Made by a program: the position numbers and the translations under genes | In this document: piece by piece, positions 16,580 to 24,598 of the stretch | How positions within the stretch are numbered: the stretch's first letter is position 1 | How the letters are laid out: each line of letters opens with the position of its first letter | DNA from: an uncultured Bacteroidota bacterium | Lineage (GTDB): Bacteria > Bacteroidota > Bacteroidia > UKL13-3 | DNA: 32,801 nucleotides | Reading direction: 5' to 3' | NCBI GenBank assembly: GCA_903888395.1 | Contig: CAISTO010000263.1 | Coordinates: forward strand, 1-32,801 | The notes under the pieces: generated by a model | What the model saw: only the letters and a program-made list of their open reading frames with translations | Database searches by the model: none | What the model was told of the DNA's origin: nothing

Positions 16580-17062
16580 TTAATTATAGGGTTTATTTCT
16601 TGAGTATTTATTCAATTTGTGATGCTTAATACTGTATATAAATCCTAATCCAAAATAATAGTCAGCACTCAAATCACAACAAATGCTCAAATCAACTGGG
16701 ATGTTTTTATTGTAAAATATAAATGTAAAAGGATGTAAGCGAACATTTATATCAGGTGAAATATAAATATCTGGTCCCGAAATCATATCTGTTTTTATAC
16801 CTAATCCAATGACAATGCCACTTTTTAAAACACCAGCAGTAATTCCAAAACTTCCAATGCTAGCTTCATTGCTGTGGTAAACTAATCCATCCCAAAAACC
16901 ATATTTTAATTGAGTACCTATGTAAAAGCCAATTATTTTTTTTGACATAGTACACAATAACATTTTGGATTCAGGCGTATATGATATTTCAATATATGAT
17001 TGTGAATAAAGCTGATTTTGGAATAAAAAAAGGAGTATTATAAATTGCTTTAAATACTTCAT
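16580..17062 (-). CDS. Exported, probably outer-membrane-associated protein
   Basis: 160 residues from the ATG at 17062, whose ATGA overlaps the TGA stop of the upstream lipoprotein gene, pointing to translational coupling. This start gives a proper signal peptide (MKYLKQFIILLFLFQNQLYSQ); a longer frame to 17125 would bury it. The mature part alternates Gly and hydrophobic strands (IGSFGITAGVLKSGIVIGLG, YYFGLGFIYSIKHH), typical of a small beta-barrel or beta-sandwich of the Bacteroidota cell envelope. No family is recognised. It probably works with the lipoprotein encoded just upstream. Confidence 0.55.
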   Translation of the reverse strand: MKYLKQFIILLFLFQNQLYSQSYIEISYTPESKMLLCTMSKKIIGFYIGTQLKYGFWDGLVYHSNEASIGSFGITAGVLKSGIVIGLGIKTDMISGPDIYISPDINVRLHPFTFIFYNKNIPVDLSICCDLSADYYFGLGFIYSIKHHKLNKYSRNKPYN

Positions 17063-17559
17063 GGCCCAATTCTGGTAAGGTAAAGCGTTAATGAAACATT
17101 TGAACCTACAGTTGAATATCCCCAACGTCCCATTGTATTCAAGGTAAGTGATGTTATCCCGTCATCTAAAATTTTAAACATCCTTCTTCCATTACAGTTA
17201 AAATCAATATATCCTAAATCGTAATTTGAATAATGGTTAAATACATTGTAATAATATTTTTTCTCCCAAATAACCCACCCCTGTTGTATTTGCGATGGCT
17301 TCATTGAAATGGTAGTATAATCAAAATGCCACTTTGTAATACCTAGTTCAATGGTATCTAAGGGAAATGTTTCTAAAGTATCAATATAAACTGAACCTGG
17401 TAAATAAATAGAATCATTTTTAGAGGAGGTATTATCAATGCCGTTGTAAGTTATTTTATTGATGATGTATTCTCCCGACAATGAAAGTAAAGTAGGCTGC
17501 TCATAAACCTGGCAACCTACTATTATACTAACCAAACTAACCAATAATAAAAATTTCAT
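17059..17559 (-). CDS. Small lipoprotein of unknown function
   Basis: 166 residues with a lipoprotein signal ending in the lipobox IVGC (Cys 16). The mature protein is beta-rich and resembles the lipocalin-like small lipoproteins of Bacteroidota (LSGEYIINKITYNG at the start, then WHFDYTTISM, RRMFKILDDGITSLTLN, SNVSLTLYLTRI), that is, an up-and-down strand series starting with a GxY/W-type strand. It is translationally coupled to the following exported protein by a 4-nt overlap and lies 27 nt after a PH-domain membrane protein. Ligand and role are unknown. Confidence 0.6.
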   Translation of the reverse strand: MKFLLLVSLVSIIVGCQVYEQPTLLSLSGEYIINKITYNGIDNTSSKNDSIYLPGSVYIDTLETFPLDTIELGITKWHFDYTTISMKPSQIQQGWVIWEKKYYYNVFNHYSNYDLGYIDFNCNGRRMFKILDDGITSLTLNTMGRWGYSTVGSNVSLTLYLTRIGP

Positions 17560-17586
17560 ATGCTATAAATTTATAAATATAATCAA

Positions 17587-18030
17587 TCAATATCTTTCAA
17601 AAACATCCATATTTCTAACGCCCATTTTATCCCTCATATAAATAATTTTATCCTTCATCATTCCTCTAAAAATATCGTCCTTCACCAATACTGAACAAAT
17701 GGTAAATATAGGCCTATTAGGATCTGCAGTTCTAATAATATAGGTGTAAACACCAATTAACTTTTCCCAAGTATTTTGTTCAACGCTTATTGATTTTATT
17801 CTATAAAAATGTATTTCTTCCCTTGATGAAATCAAAACTCCTTTCTTCTCACAGATGGTAGAATTATAAATTTCATAATTCCAACAGCTAAATTCTAATC
17901 TTTTCCAGAAATAAATAACGGCAATAATCCCACCTAAAATTGGGTGAATAAAAACACCACCAAATGCAAATAATATCCAACCAAAATTCATCCATTGACT
18001 TGGCTTTACTGTTAATTCTAATTCTTCCAT
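17587..18030 (-). CDS. Bacterial PH-domain membrane protein (bPH2, YdbS-like)
   Basis: 147 residues. Two closely spaced hydrophobic segments (about residues 15-28 and 30-42, FGWILFAFGGVFIHPILGGI) form a membrane hairpin. Behind it lies a bPH2 domain with its usual pattern: YEIYNSTICEKKGVLISSRE, then EIHFYRIKSISVEQNTWEKL and YTYIIRTADPNRPIFTI. The IxxRIKSIxxxQxxWxxLxGvyt-like stretch is diagnostic of the family. The function of bPH2 proteins is poorly known; some take part in membrane stress or secretion. It lies in an operon between two envelope genes and a gene for a paralogous acidic protein. Confidence 0.75.
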   Translation of the reverse strand: MEELELTVKPSQWMNFGWILFAFGGVFIHPILGGIIAVIYFWKRLEFSCWNYEIYNSTICEKKGVLISSREEIHFYRIKSISVEQNTWEKLIGVYTYIIRTADPNRPIFTICSVLVKDDIFRGMMKDKIIYMRDKMGVRNMDVFERY

Positions 18031-18054
18031 TATAGTTTTTTAAATTTATAATGA

Positions 18055-18492
18055 TTAAATATCAATCAAGAAATTATATTTCACTAAAATTGATTTTACC
18101 ACTTCTATTTCATAATAAAAATAGGTATCTATGATATCAATTACACCATAACCCTCTGTATTTAAACCATCATAATCAGTTTCATCTAGTTCAAATTCAA
18201 TTGTTTTATTGTGACCTATTTCATAAAAATTGTATTCTTTTTCATTGCTAATTATTTTTTTATCTAACATTTTAATACATCCATGAGCATATAATGCCGC
18301 GAGGTAAATTAATTTTTGTGCATCGCTGTTTCCTTCCTCATCAAAGCATTTAAAAAACTCTTCTTTGGTTTTTGCATCATATACATTTCCAAAATTTTCT
18401 ATTTGAAAATGGTTGTATAAAAGTAATAAATCGCCTAATGAAATACTATCAAAATTGAAATTGAATTGCTGTGTTTTTTTTGTTAATGACAT
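18055..18492 (-). CDS. Unknown acidic protein, paralog of the 20064-20525 product
   Basis: 145 residues, acidic, no signal peptide. It is clearly homologous along its full length to the product of 20064-20525: both have QFNF/QFKF at the start, ISLGDL/ISLADL, HFQIENFGN/HFQIEDFGN, FFKCFDEE/FFNCFIDEE, a helical region with an ALYAHG or TLMASN core, then strands IEFELDETDYDGLNTEGYG/IEFDSFDYEQLNEDGIS, and a final YNFLI/YHFLE. The two paralogs flank the 282-residue and PD-(D/E)XK-like genes in the same operon. No known domain is recognised. The flanking layout suggests that each pairs with one of the enclosed genes, for instance as an inhibitor or cofactor. Confidence 0.6.
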   Translation of the reverse strand: MSLTKKTQQFNFNFDSISLGDLLLLYNHFQIENFGNVYDAKTKEEFFKCFDEEGNSDAQKLIYLAALYAHGCIKMLDKKIISNEKEYNFYEIGHNKTIEFELDETDYDGLNTEGYGVIDIIDTYFYYEIEVVKSILVKYNFLIDI

Positions 18493-18532
18493 ATTTTTTA
18501 AAAAAATTATATTGAGAATTATGTATTATAAA

Positions 18533-19174
18533 CTAAAATCTAAATGCATATAATTTTGCTACTTGATGAAAAGGATGTCTGTTTCCCATATTGAATGTTA
18601 AACCAAAATCTTCTACAACTTGACGCTTTGAAATATTATTTGCTATATAATTAAATAGGCCAGGAAACAAGGCATCTAACAAATAGGTGTCTTCATTTTC
18701 ACGTTCAAAACCAATGACTACCACCCATTTTTCAAACTTATTATCGCTATCGTGTTCACGATGAAATTTTGAAAGCTTTTCAACATCAATAAAAGTGGAA
18801 TAGGAAGTAGGATGTGGATCAAAAACTTTTTTAAACCAAGTATCTTCAGGTTGACCATTATCTCTTAACGGGCGTGCTATTTTAAATTCAATAATTTTAT
18901 TCCCTAATATTAAGTCTGGCGTTGCTGCACGTCCTGTAATTCCAACATAATTTTGTAAACCTAATGCTATTTTTTGATCCATATTAGGTCTGATAAAAAA
19001 TGCTTCTTCCACCTCACCATTTTTTGATAAATTTGCCATCACCATATCTACAATAAGGTCTTCACTGTAAGGGCCAATTCCTGGCTTGTATTCATTGTCA
19101 TTGTTATTATGACCTGCTAATACTTGATTCAATTGAACCATTGAATTTCCAAAATTTTCTATAAATCTATTCAT
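18533..19174 (-). CDS. PD-(D/E)XK-like nuclease-fold protein
   Basis: 213 residues. The core TPDLILGNKIIEFKIARPL carries Asp 87, Glu 96 and Lys 98, a D-x8-ExK arrangement typical of restriction-enzyme-like nucleases; an acidic residue in the preceding helix (Glu 38 in GPYSEDLIVDMV) would complete the metal site. The rest (STFIDVEKLSKFHREHDS, KFEKWVVVIGFERE) fits the strand-helix order that follows the active site in this fold. Target unknown. It lies 30 nt after the 282-residue gene and 40 nt before the 145-residue paralog. Many such orphan nucleases are effectors of defence systems; here that is only inferred from context. Confidence 0.6.
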   Translation of the reverse strand: MNRFIENFGNSMVQLNQVLAGHNNNDNEYKPGIGPYSEDLIVDMVMANLSKNGEVEEAFFIRPNMDQKIALGLQNYVGITGRAATPDLILGNKIIEFKIARPLRDNGQPEDTWFKKVFDPHPTSYSTFIDVEKLSKFHREHDSDNKFEKWVVVIGFERENEDTYLLDALFPGLFNYIANNISKRQVVEDFGLTFNMGNRHPFHQVAKLYAFRF

Positions 19175-19204
19175 GTTTTTATTTTTTAATTTTTGTTTTT
19201 CTAA

Positions 19205-20053
19205 TTAATTGGAATTGACTGAGAAAAATGAAACATCACCATGACAAGACCAACTTTCGCTTGAAACCTTATAAATAGGTTTTAAGTTTATATTATCATT
19301 ACTTCTTAAAGTTGGATATAATTTAATTGCAGCATAATCCCCATCATTCATGTCTAAATATGGGTCACTGATAAAATATTGAGTTTTTAGTTTTGATAAA
19401 ATTCCCTTCAAGTAACTCCCTGTAGCTTTTGCCAATCCAAAGCCAGCACCATATCTTACATGGGTAATGTGTGAAACTTCAGCCGCTGACTTTATTAATT
19501 GATCGGCAAAATATTCGTTTTCCACGTTTGCATATATTAAATTCACATCAAAATAACCATACTTGTTTGACCAAACTTCTAATAACATGTATGCAACTTT
19601 TTTAGGGTTTTTGCTTATGTCTGTAAAATCTACTAACTGCCTATCCACTTTTGCATCCATTGATGGTAAATATTCAAAGCGTTTTACCCTAATGCTTGTT
19701 CTATCATCACTATATAATTCCCACCCACCAATATTGGCATATTCACTGAGTATTAATTCCATTTTAGATCTCGGGTTAACAAAATTTTCGGTCATTTGCT
19801 CCGGAAACAATTTGTCGAAATAGGGTGTATAATAATCGGTGTAAATGAAAATATCTGGCTGCTCCCATTTATTCCCTTTTTTCATGCGTTCGGCACAATA
19901 CTTTTCATTTAAGAAAATAAGGTTTCTGAAATCGTCTCCACAGGAAGGATACCAAGCTATTTTAGGATTGTTTGATTCGTCCATTGTATTTAATAAGGCA
20001 TCAAAATGTCCTTTATTATTTCCGTTTAATTGCTTTAAAAACTGTAATGACAT
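19205..20053 (-). CDS. Unknown 282-residue protein with a WYPSCGDDFR motif
   Basis: A cytoplasmic-type protein with a striking N-terminal KIAWYPSCGDDFRNLIFL block, which looks like the first strand and glycine turn of a Rossmann-type fold (a PSxGxDxR-like signature that I have seen in uncharacterised Bacteroidota proteins). Strands with acidic ends follow (QPDIFIYTDYYTPYF, YGYFDVNLIYANVENEYFAD), then a glycine-rich stretch (RYGAGFGLAKATGSYLKGIL). No catalytic residues can be assigned with confidence; a nucleotide- or SAM-binding role is possible but unproven. It lies 10 nt after the 153-residue paralog and 30 nt before the PD-(D/E)XK-like gene, enclosed by the two paralogs. Confidence 0.55.
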   Translation of the reverse strand: MSLQFLKQLNGNNKGHFDALLNTMDESNNPKIAWYPSCGDDFRNLIFLNEKYCAERMKKGNKWEQPDIFIYTDYYTPYFDKLFPEQMTENFVNPRSKMELILSEYANIGGWELYSDDRTSIRVKRFEYLPSMDAKVDRQLVDFTDISKNPKKVAYMLLEVWSNKYGYFDVNLIYANVENEYFADQLIKSAAEVSHITHVRYGAGFGLAKATGSYLKGILSKLKTQYFISDPYLDMNDGDYAAIKLYPTLRSNDNINLKPIYKVSSESWSCHGDVSFFSVNSN

Positions 20054-20063
20054 ATAGTAATAT

Positions 20064-20525
20064 TTAAATTGTTTGTAATGAATTTGATTGAATAGTTTCG
20101 AGAAAATGATATTTGGATAATACAGGAATCATGGCCTCCACATCATAATCTCTAACTATGCTTACCATACTTATACCATCTTCATTTAATTGTTCATAAT
20201 CGAATGAATCAAATTCAATTTCATGATTTACATTGAAACCTAATTCTACCATTATTATTTCAGAACCGTCATACCATATCTTTTGATTTTCGATAATTTT
20301 TGCCGAGTTACTAGCCATTAATGTGGCCAATCTAATGAGTAAATAGGCATCTTTATTACCATCTGTTTCCTCATCAATGAAACAGTTAAAAAAAGATACT
20401 CTGTCAATTGCTTCTTCCGGATTGCCAAAATCTTCAATTTGGAAATGCTTGTAAAGCGTTTTTAAATCTGCTAATGAAATAGCATCAAGATCAAATTTGA
20501 ATTGGTGTGTTTTATTTTTCATCAT
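20064..20525 (-). CDS. Unknown acidic protein, first gene of an eight-gene operon
   Basis: 153 residues, full-length paralog of the 18055-18492 product (see the shared blocks ISLADL, HFQIEDFGN, FFNCF and a final YHFLE). Acidic, no signal peptide, no recognised domain. The frame starts MM (20525 or 20522). It is the promoter-proximal gene: palindrome promoter D at 20545-20591 predicts a start near 20538, leaving a leader of about 13 nt, so no Shine-Dalgarno site is possible. All following genes down to 15291 are on the same strand with gaps of 10-68 nt or overlap. Confidence 0.6.
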   Translation of the reverse strand: MMKNKTHQFKFDLDAISLADLKTLYKHFQIEDFGNPEEAIDRVSFFNCFIDEETDGNKDAYLLIRLATLMASNSAKIIENQKIWYDGSEIIMVELGFNVNHEIEFDSFDYEQLNEDGISMVSIVRDYDVEAMIPVLSKYHFLETIQSNSLQTI

Positions 20526-20544
20526 TTTAATTATTTTATGAGTA

Positions 20545-20591
20545 CAAAAATATTACATGATGAAACCAATAAGATAAAAAGTAATGTTACT
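20545..20591 (-). promoter_or_regulatory. Palindrome-type promoter D (AGTAACATTACT + TATTTTTG)
   Basis: The palindrome at 20580-20591 (AGTAATGTTACT on plus) is followed on the minus strand after 27 bp by a perfect -7 box TATTTTTG (20545-20552). It drives the eight-gene minus-strand operon. The divergent plus-strand gene starts at 20616, too near for a promoter with the same geometry. Confidence 0.65.
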
Positions 20592-20615
20592 AATCAAATA
20601 TTATAAAATCAATTT

Positions 20616-21104
20616 ATGGAGAAAATCAATTTGAATTGGTTTTTTATTGAAATTACTTTTACATTTGAATTTATGTATAAATTAGAAAATGAACTAAATT
20701 ATGGCTTTAATATATTCGATGAGAATAATGAAGTTTTTGATAAAATTTCTGGACCTGGCGATCCTGGATCATGGCTAAGTCAGCCTGATAGTCCTGATGT
20801 AGTTGCATTTTTTTCAATACCAATAACTGATGCTATCAATTTTATTAATAAAAGTCTATGCTATAGAGTACAAAGATTTAAATTAGATTCTTCAAAATTG
20901 GAAATTATTGGAACAAGTGAAGAATTTTCGGCATGTATAATAAATTCTATGAATGATGCTTTTGACCTAGCTGAAAAATTAAAAGTTAATTTCTTTTACT
21001 TTTCTGAATGGGATTTTGAACGTACTACAATAATACTTGATAGCAAAGGAAGCAGGGACCCATATAAAACAAAAGACTATATTTATTATTCTAATGAATA
21101 TTAG
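20616..21104 (+). CDS. Unknown protein, 162 residues
   Basis: Small acidic alpha/beta protein with no signal peptide: strands NWFFIEITFTFEF, YGFNIFDENN and VVAFFSIPITDAINF, helices NSMNDAFDLAEKL, and an end with FFYFSEWDFERTTIILDSKG. A GPGDPGSWLSQPDSPD loop is conspicuous. No family is recognised. It is a lone plus-strand gene between minus-strand operons; its TAG stop (21102-21104) overlaps the stop codon of the convergent gene (21101-21103). Palindrome D lies 25 bp upstream of its ATG, but the geometry fits the other strand. Size and isolation would suit an immunity-type gene. Confidence 0.5.
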   Translation: MEKINLNWFFIEITFTFEFMYKLENELNYGFNIFDENNEVFDKISGPGDPGSWLSQPDSPDVVAFFSIPITDAINFINKSLCYRVQRFKLDSSKLEIIGTSEEFSACIINSMNDAFDLAEKLKVNFFYFSEWDFERTTIILDSKGSRDPYKTKDYIYYSNEY

Positions 21105-21610
21105 TATTCATCAACTGAGATATCTTCAAAACATTGTGGCCTAATTAATCTTATGCTAGATAAATCCATTGGAACTAATTCTATTCCCGACAAAAGATAA
21201 GAAGTTTTTTCATCAATAAAATTATGACTCTTACTATGTTGAATAAGTTTCTTGTTTTCACCTTCTAATACATAATTCCATATACCAAATTTTTTATAAT
21301 ATAATCTCTCTAAATTTTCCAAATCATTTTCAATTAATGTTAAATATTCAGTATAACATAATTTTCCCGTAATTTTACGTGGAAATGGATGTTCTTTTAC
21401 AAGTTTTGTTTTATTATTTTGTTCTAAAGCAATTAATGCTGCTTTACTGATATATCCTGAGTATAAATTAGTACCATGTGGCAAATAAAAAACACCAGCA
21501 CCCACAATAGTTTCCATCAAAGCTTTTTGCCTACCATTGGTTTCCTTAGCATGATAAATAGGTGCGGTTGAAATGATAAATTTGGCTAATAATTCTATTC
21601 TAGTATTCAT
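21101..21610 (-). CDS. Paralog of the upstream gene, possible HNH-like protein, short form
   Basis: 169 residues homologous to residues about 125-290 of the upstream protein: shared YHAKETNGRQKALMETIVGA / YHATTTNDEQRGLLETIIGA, then LPHGTNLYSGYIS / LPSHKNELYSGYAS, KEHPFPRKITG / EEHSFPRKVAG, and NFIDEKTSYLLSGIELV / NFINDNLSYEAAEIHLV. The EHxFPRK block followed by a later Asn/Lys-rich stretch (ENKKLIQHSK) recalls an HNH nuclease with Glu-His at the first position, but no zinc site confirms it. It overlaps the upstream gene by 11 nt, so the two are translationally coupled. This short form lacks the N-terminal winged-helix-like part. Function not established. Confidence 0.5.
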   Translation of the reverse strand: MNTRIELLAKFIISTAPIYHAKETNGRQKALMETIVGAGVFYLPHGTNLYSGYISKAALIALEQNNKTKLVKEHPFPRKITGKLCYTEYLTLIENDLENLERLYYKKFGIWNYVLEGENKKLIQHSKSHNFIDEKTSYLLSGIELVPMDLSSIRLIRPQCFEDISVDEY

Positions 21611-22595
21611 TCTTATAATGTTTTAAAATGTTTGCCGCTTCATTCCTAATTTCAAGAAACGTTTGATTAACAAATGATTTTTTCTTCAATATTTTTTCTA
21701 AAAGTAATTCATCATTAGTTTCAGTTAATTGCTTGTTTGAGTCTTTATTTGATTTTTTTATACTAACTAACTTACTAAACAACTCTAATGGAAAATTAAC
21801 TAAGTGAATCTCCGCTGCTTCATATGATAAATTATCATTTATAAAATTATCAACGGTAGCAAATTTTTTTAACTTATTATTTTCATTAGTTGTTACAATA
21901 TTAAAACAACCTAATGTTGAAAGATATAACTCCTTCAAAAATTGCGAATTACTATTTACTTCATTAATATACTGTGAGTACAATCTATTTCCGGCAACTT
22001 TTCTAGGAAATGAATGTTCCTCTGTCCATTTAATTTCGTTTAAGTCCTTATTACATATATCTTCTAATAAAGCAACACTGGCATAACCACTATACAATTC
22101 GTTTTTATGCGATGGCAAATACCAAATTCCAGCTCCAATTATAGTTTCTAACAAGCCCCTTTGCTCATCATTAGTTGTGGTTGCATGGTATAATTCTGTG
22201 GTAGCTTTTATCATGTCACTTAACAGCTCACATTTTTCTGTTAAATCATTCAAATCAGTCCCAGTATATTTAATTTTTTCACCGAAATTAATTTCTAAAT
22301 TTAAATTTAACTCTTTGGCAATTGAATACGGGAATACTTTCATTTGCTTTAAAGTGTAAGTATCTTTTTTATAATAAAACCCTTTTTTCTCAATCAGTTT
22401 GGCTTTTTTAAATTCATGTTTTGATACATCCAACTTAAAATGTTCTCTTAAAACATCAGATTGAGTTAGTTTTTCAGCATGGTTATGAATACAATATTCT
22501 AAAAAAGCCCTAATCCAAATTATACTTGAATTCTTACTTTCTTGATTAATTAGTAACACTTCATTGTTTACAAGAATTTGTTTTATTTCTTCCAT
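21600..22595 (-). CDS. Possible HNH-like protein, long form
   Basis: 331 residues. Residues 1-115 are helical and basic (QSDVLREHFKLDVSKHEFKK, FYYKKDTYTLKQMKVFP) and could be a DNA-binding domain. The central part shares its full length with the downstream 169-residue paralog, including GAGIWYLPSHKNELYSGYAS and WTEEHSFPRKVAG. A C-terminal extension ends in a charged helix (LEIRNEAANILKHYKNEY). The EHSFPRK block and the later NENNKLKKF could be the first and last elements of a variant HNH fold; this is a tentative reading. The gap to the TPR gene upstream is 64 nt, so it may belong to that transcript. Confidence 0.5.
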   Translation of the reverse strand: MEEIKQILVNNEVLLINQESKNSSIIWIRAFLEYCIHNHAEKLTQSDVLREHFKLDVSKHEFKKAKLIEKKGFYYKKDTYTLKQMKVFPYSIAKELNLNLEINFGEKIKYTGTDLNDLTEKCELLSDMIKATTELYHATTTNDEQRGLLETIIGAGIWYLPSHKNELYSGYASVALLEDICNKDLNEIKWTEEHSFPRKVAGNRLYSQYINEVNSNSQFLKELYLSTLGCFNIVTTNENNKLKKFATVDNFINDNLSYEAAEIHLVNFPLELFSKLVSIKKSNKDSNKQLTETNDELLLEKILKKKSFVNQTFLEIRNEAANILKHYKNEY

Positions 22596-22659
22596 TATTT
22601 ATTTAAAAATAGTACAAGTCAATAATTTTCAATCAATTTATGTATAAATAAAATTTATC

Positions 22660-23574
22660 TTATTTGACCCCTAAAATTTTATTTGTTTTTCTATCTACAA
22701 CATAATGTTTTCCGTCACTTCCTTTGAAAATTTCTACTTTATATTTTAAAAATAATTCTCTAGATTTTTCTTGGTCTAATTCAGCTCCTTCAACATCTGA
22801 AATTTTCATTTTTGCCTCACTTCTTCTTTTATACGCATCCCCCGCATCAGTAGGGTCTAATTCAATTGCTTTTGTAAAATCTAAAATAGATTCATTATAC
22901 ATTTTTAAAAGAAACTTTACTTGTCCTCTATGTATATAAGCTTCTGGGTTAAAACTATTAATCTCAATTGATATATCATAATCATTTATTGCATCTTCGA
23001 AATTTTGCAATTTTAAGTTAACATTTCCCCTATTATAATAACATGTTGTATCAGCTGGTGTTAAATTAATTAGTTTAGTAAAGTCCGCCAATGCTCCTTT
23101 AAAATCCTCAATTTCGTATTTAGCTAATGCTCTTAATTCTATAGCTTCAATATCAGTTTCACTCATATCTACTAAATAATCAAAGTCTAATATTGCAGCG
23201 TAAAAGTCCCTTGTTTCAAATTTTAGATTCCCTCTTTTCCAATAAATGTCTAAATTTGGAGTTTCTGGACTTAATTTAATAGCCATATCATAATCATTAA
23301 TAGCCTCTATATTGTAGAGTAATTTCTCTTTTGCACATCCTCTATTAAAATAACAAATTACATAATTTTCATCTATAGCAATGGCTTTATCAAAATCCGC
23401 TATTGCTCCAATATAATCCTCAATTTTAAACTTTACCTCTCCCCTATGATTATAATAATCCGCATTATTTCCATCTAATTCTATTGCTTTAGTATAGTCG
23501 GATATTGCATTTTCAAATAGATTTGATTCTTCATTTGCAAGTCCAATGTTAAAATATTCTTGTGCTGTTTTCAT
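22660..23574 (-). CDS. TPR-repeat protein
   Basis: 304 residues from the ATG at 23574 (MKTAQEYFNIG); the longer frame to 23613 adds 13 hydrophobic residues that break into the first repeat, so I prefer the shorter one. About eight tetratricopeptide repeats run through the protein, each with the pattern YxxRGxxKxxxxxxxxAIxDFxxAIxLxP, for example YNHRGEVKFKIEDYIGAIAD. The last 30 residues (GSDGKHYVVDRKTNKILGVK) form a small basic tail. TPRs are protein-binding scaffolds, so this is probably an adaptor; the partner is unknown. There is no signal peptide in the shorter form, so cytoplasmic. Confidence 0.85.
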   Translation of the reverse strand: MKTAQEYFNIGLANEESNLFENAISDYTKAIELDGNNADYYNHRGEVKFKIEDYIGAIADFDKAIAIDENYVICYFNRGCAKEKLLYNIEAINDYDMAIKLSPETPNLDIYWKRGNLKFETRDFYAAILDFDYLVDMSETDIEAIELRALAKYEIEDFKGALADFTKLINLTPADTTCYYNRGNVNLKLQNFEDAINDYDISIEINSFNPEAYIHRGQVKFLLKMYNESILDFTKAIELDPTDAGDAYKRRSEAKMKISDVEGAELDQEKSRELFLKYKVEIFKGSDGKHYVVDRKTNKILGVK

Positions 23575-23757
23575 AATTATAAAATAAAAAACGAATGTAT
23601 CAATAAAATCCAAAAAACTAAAACTAACTAAATAATATTCATTGATAGTTTGAAATATTAAGCATATTTATTAAAACCAAAACTGACTGTCTTTTCCAGT
23701 AATGATTATAATAATTATTATACAAATGTGGTTTAATAAACAACTAAAAAGACAAAT

Positions 23758-23803
23758 AGTAATATTACTAAATTCAAATATTGTAATTAGGTAAATAATT
23801 TTG
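23758..23803 (+). promoter_or_regulatory. Palindrome-type promoter E (AGTAATATTACT + TAATTTTG)
   Basis: A palindrome AGTAATATTACT (23758-23769; 14-bp perfect with flanks) is followed after 26 bp by a perfect -7 box TAATTTTG at 23796-23803. The predicted start near 23810 is 17 nt before the peptidase gene. The layout is identical to promoter A. Confidence 0.65.
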
Positions 23804-23826
23804 TAATTATAAAAAATATACACCAT

Positions 23827-24519
23827 ATGACATTATTTACAAAACAATTGCTGATGATTTCAATATTTATATTGATTGCAAATACATTTGTATATGCTAA
23901 AGAGCACAATAAAAAAAAGGTAAAAACCAATTCTTTTTTATCAACTATTTCTAAAAAAATAAATTCAAAATCGATAGCTTTATTTGTAAAACAAATAAAA
24001 AAATATGCTCCAGTCATAGTCATTGGCTTGTTATCTTTTGTTTTTTTGATTACCCTACTTTCGTTGAAACTAGAAGAAAAGGAAAATAAAACTTCGATTA
24101 ATTTCAAGTGGTTCAAAGAATATGAATTGAACACGAGCAAAGCTGCCTACATAAGAGAAGTATTGAAATGGTGTGCTATAAACATGAATGATAAAAAAGT
24201 TAAAACACATCCACTTTTGGAAATCAGTTATCATAAACATAAAAAAAATGCAGGAGTATATTATAGCCATAATAAATTAATTAGAATAAATGTAAACAAC
24301 CACAATAATGTATTGGCTCTTACTGACACTATTATTCACGAATACCAGCACCACTTAGATATGCCATCTCAAAAACACCAAAAAGAATACAATGAATTGA
24401 TAGCAACCATTGGATATTGGAACAATCCATATGAAATAAAGGCCAGGGAAAGTGCTAAAAAACACAGAGAAATTTGCGCAAAGGACATGTGTTCTAAAGG
24501 ATTATTATTGTATAAATAA
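23827..24519 (+). CDS. Membrane-anchored HExxH (SprT-like) metallopeptidase
   Basis: 230 residues. N-terminal signal or anchor (residues 1-24), a second hydrophobic span at about 60-81 (APVIVIGLLSFVFLITLL), then a soluble C-terminal domain. It contains the zinc motif HEYQH (His 171, Glu 172, His 175) and NPYEIKARESA with Glu 203 as a plausible third ligand, the arrangement of minigluzincins and SprT-like peptidases. The basic helices before and after fit the fold. The substrate is unknown; the site lies outside the membrane or in the cytoplasm depending on topology, which I cannot settle. Promoter E lies directly upstream. It converges on the caspase-like gene. Confidence 0.75.
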   Translation: MTLFTKQLLMISIFILIANTFVYAKEHNKKKVKTNSFLSTISKKINSKSIALFVKQIKKYAPVIVIGLLSFVFLITLLSLKLEEKENKTSINFKWFKEYELNTSKAAYIREVLKWCAINMNDKKVKTHPLLEISYHKHKKNAGVYYSHNKLIRINVNNHNNVLALTDTIIHEYQHHLDMPSQKHQKEYNELIATIGYWNNPYEIKARESAKKHREICAKDMCSKGLLLYK

Positions 24520-24523
24520 TAGT

Positions 24524-24551
24524 TTCAAAATTCAATTATTATAATTTTGAA
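24524..24551. terminator. AT-rich hairpin between convergent genes
   Basis: A perfect 9-bp inverted repeat TTCAAAATT (24524-24532) / AATTTTGAA (24543-24551) with a 10-nt loop lies 5 bp after the peptidase stop. A second small hairpin CCCTA/TAGGG follows at 24563-24578. Together they probably end transcription from both sides; the stem is weak. Confidence 0.35.
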
Positions 24552-24598
24552 TACTGCTTCTCCCCTAGTATTTTAGGGCATTGTTCTAATCAAAAATA

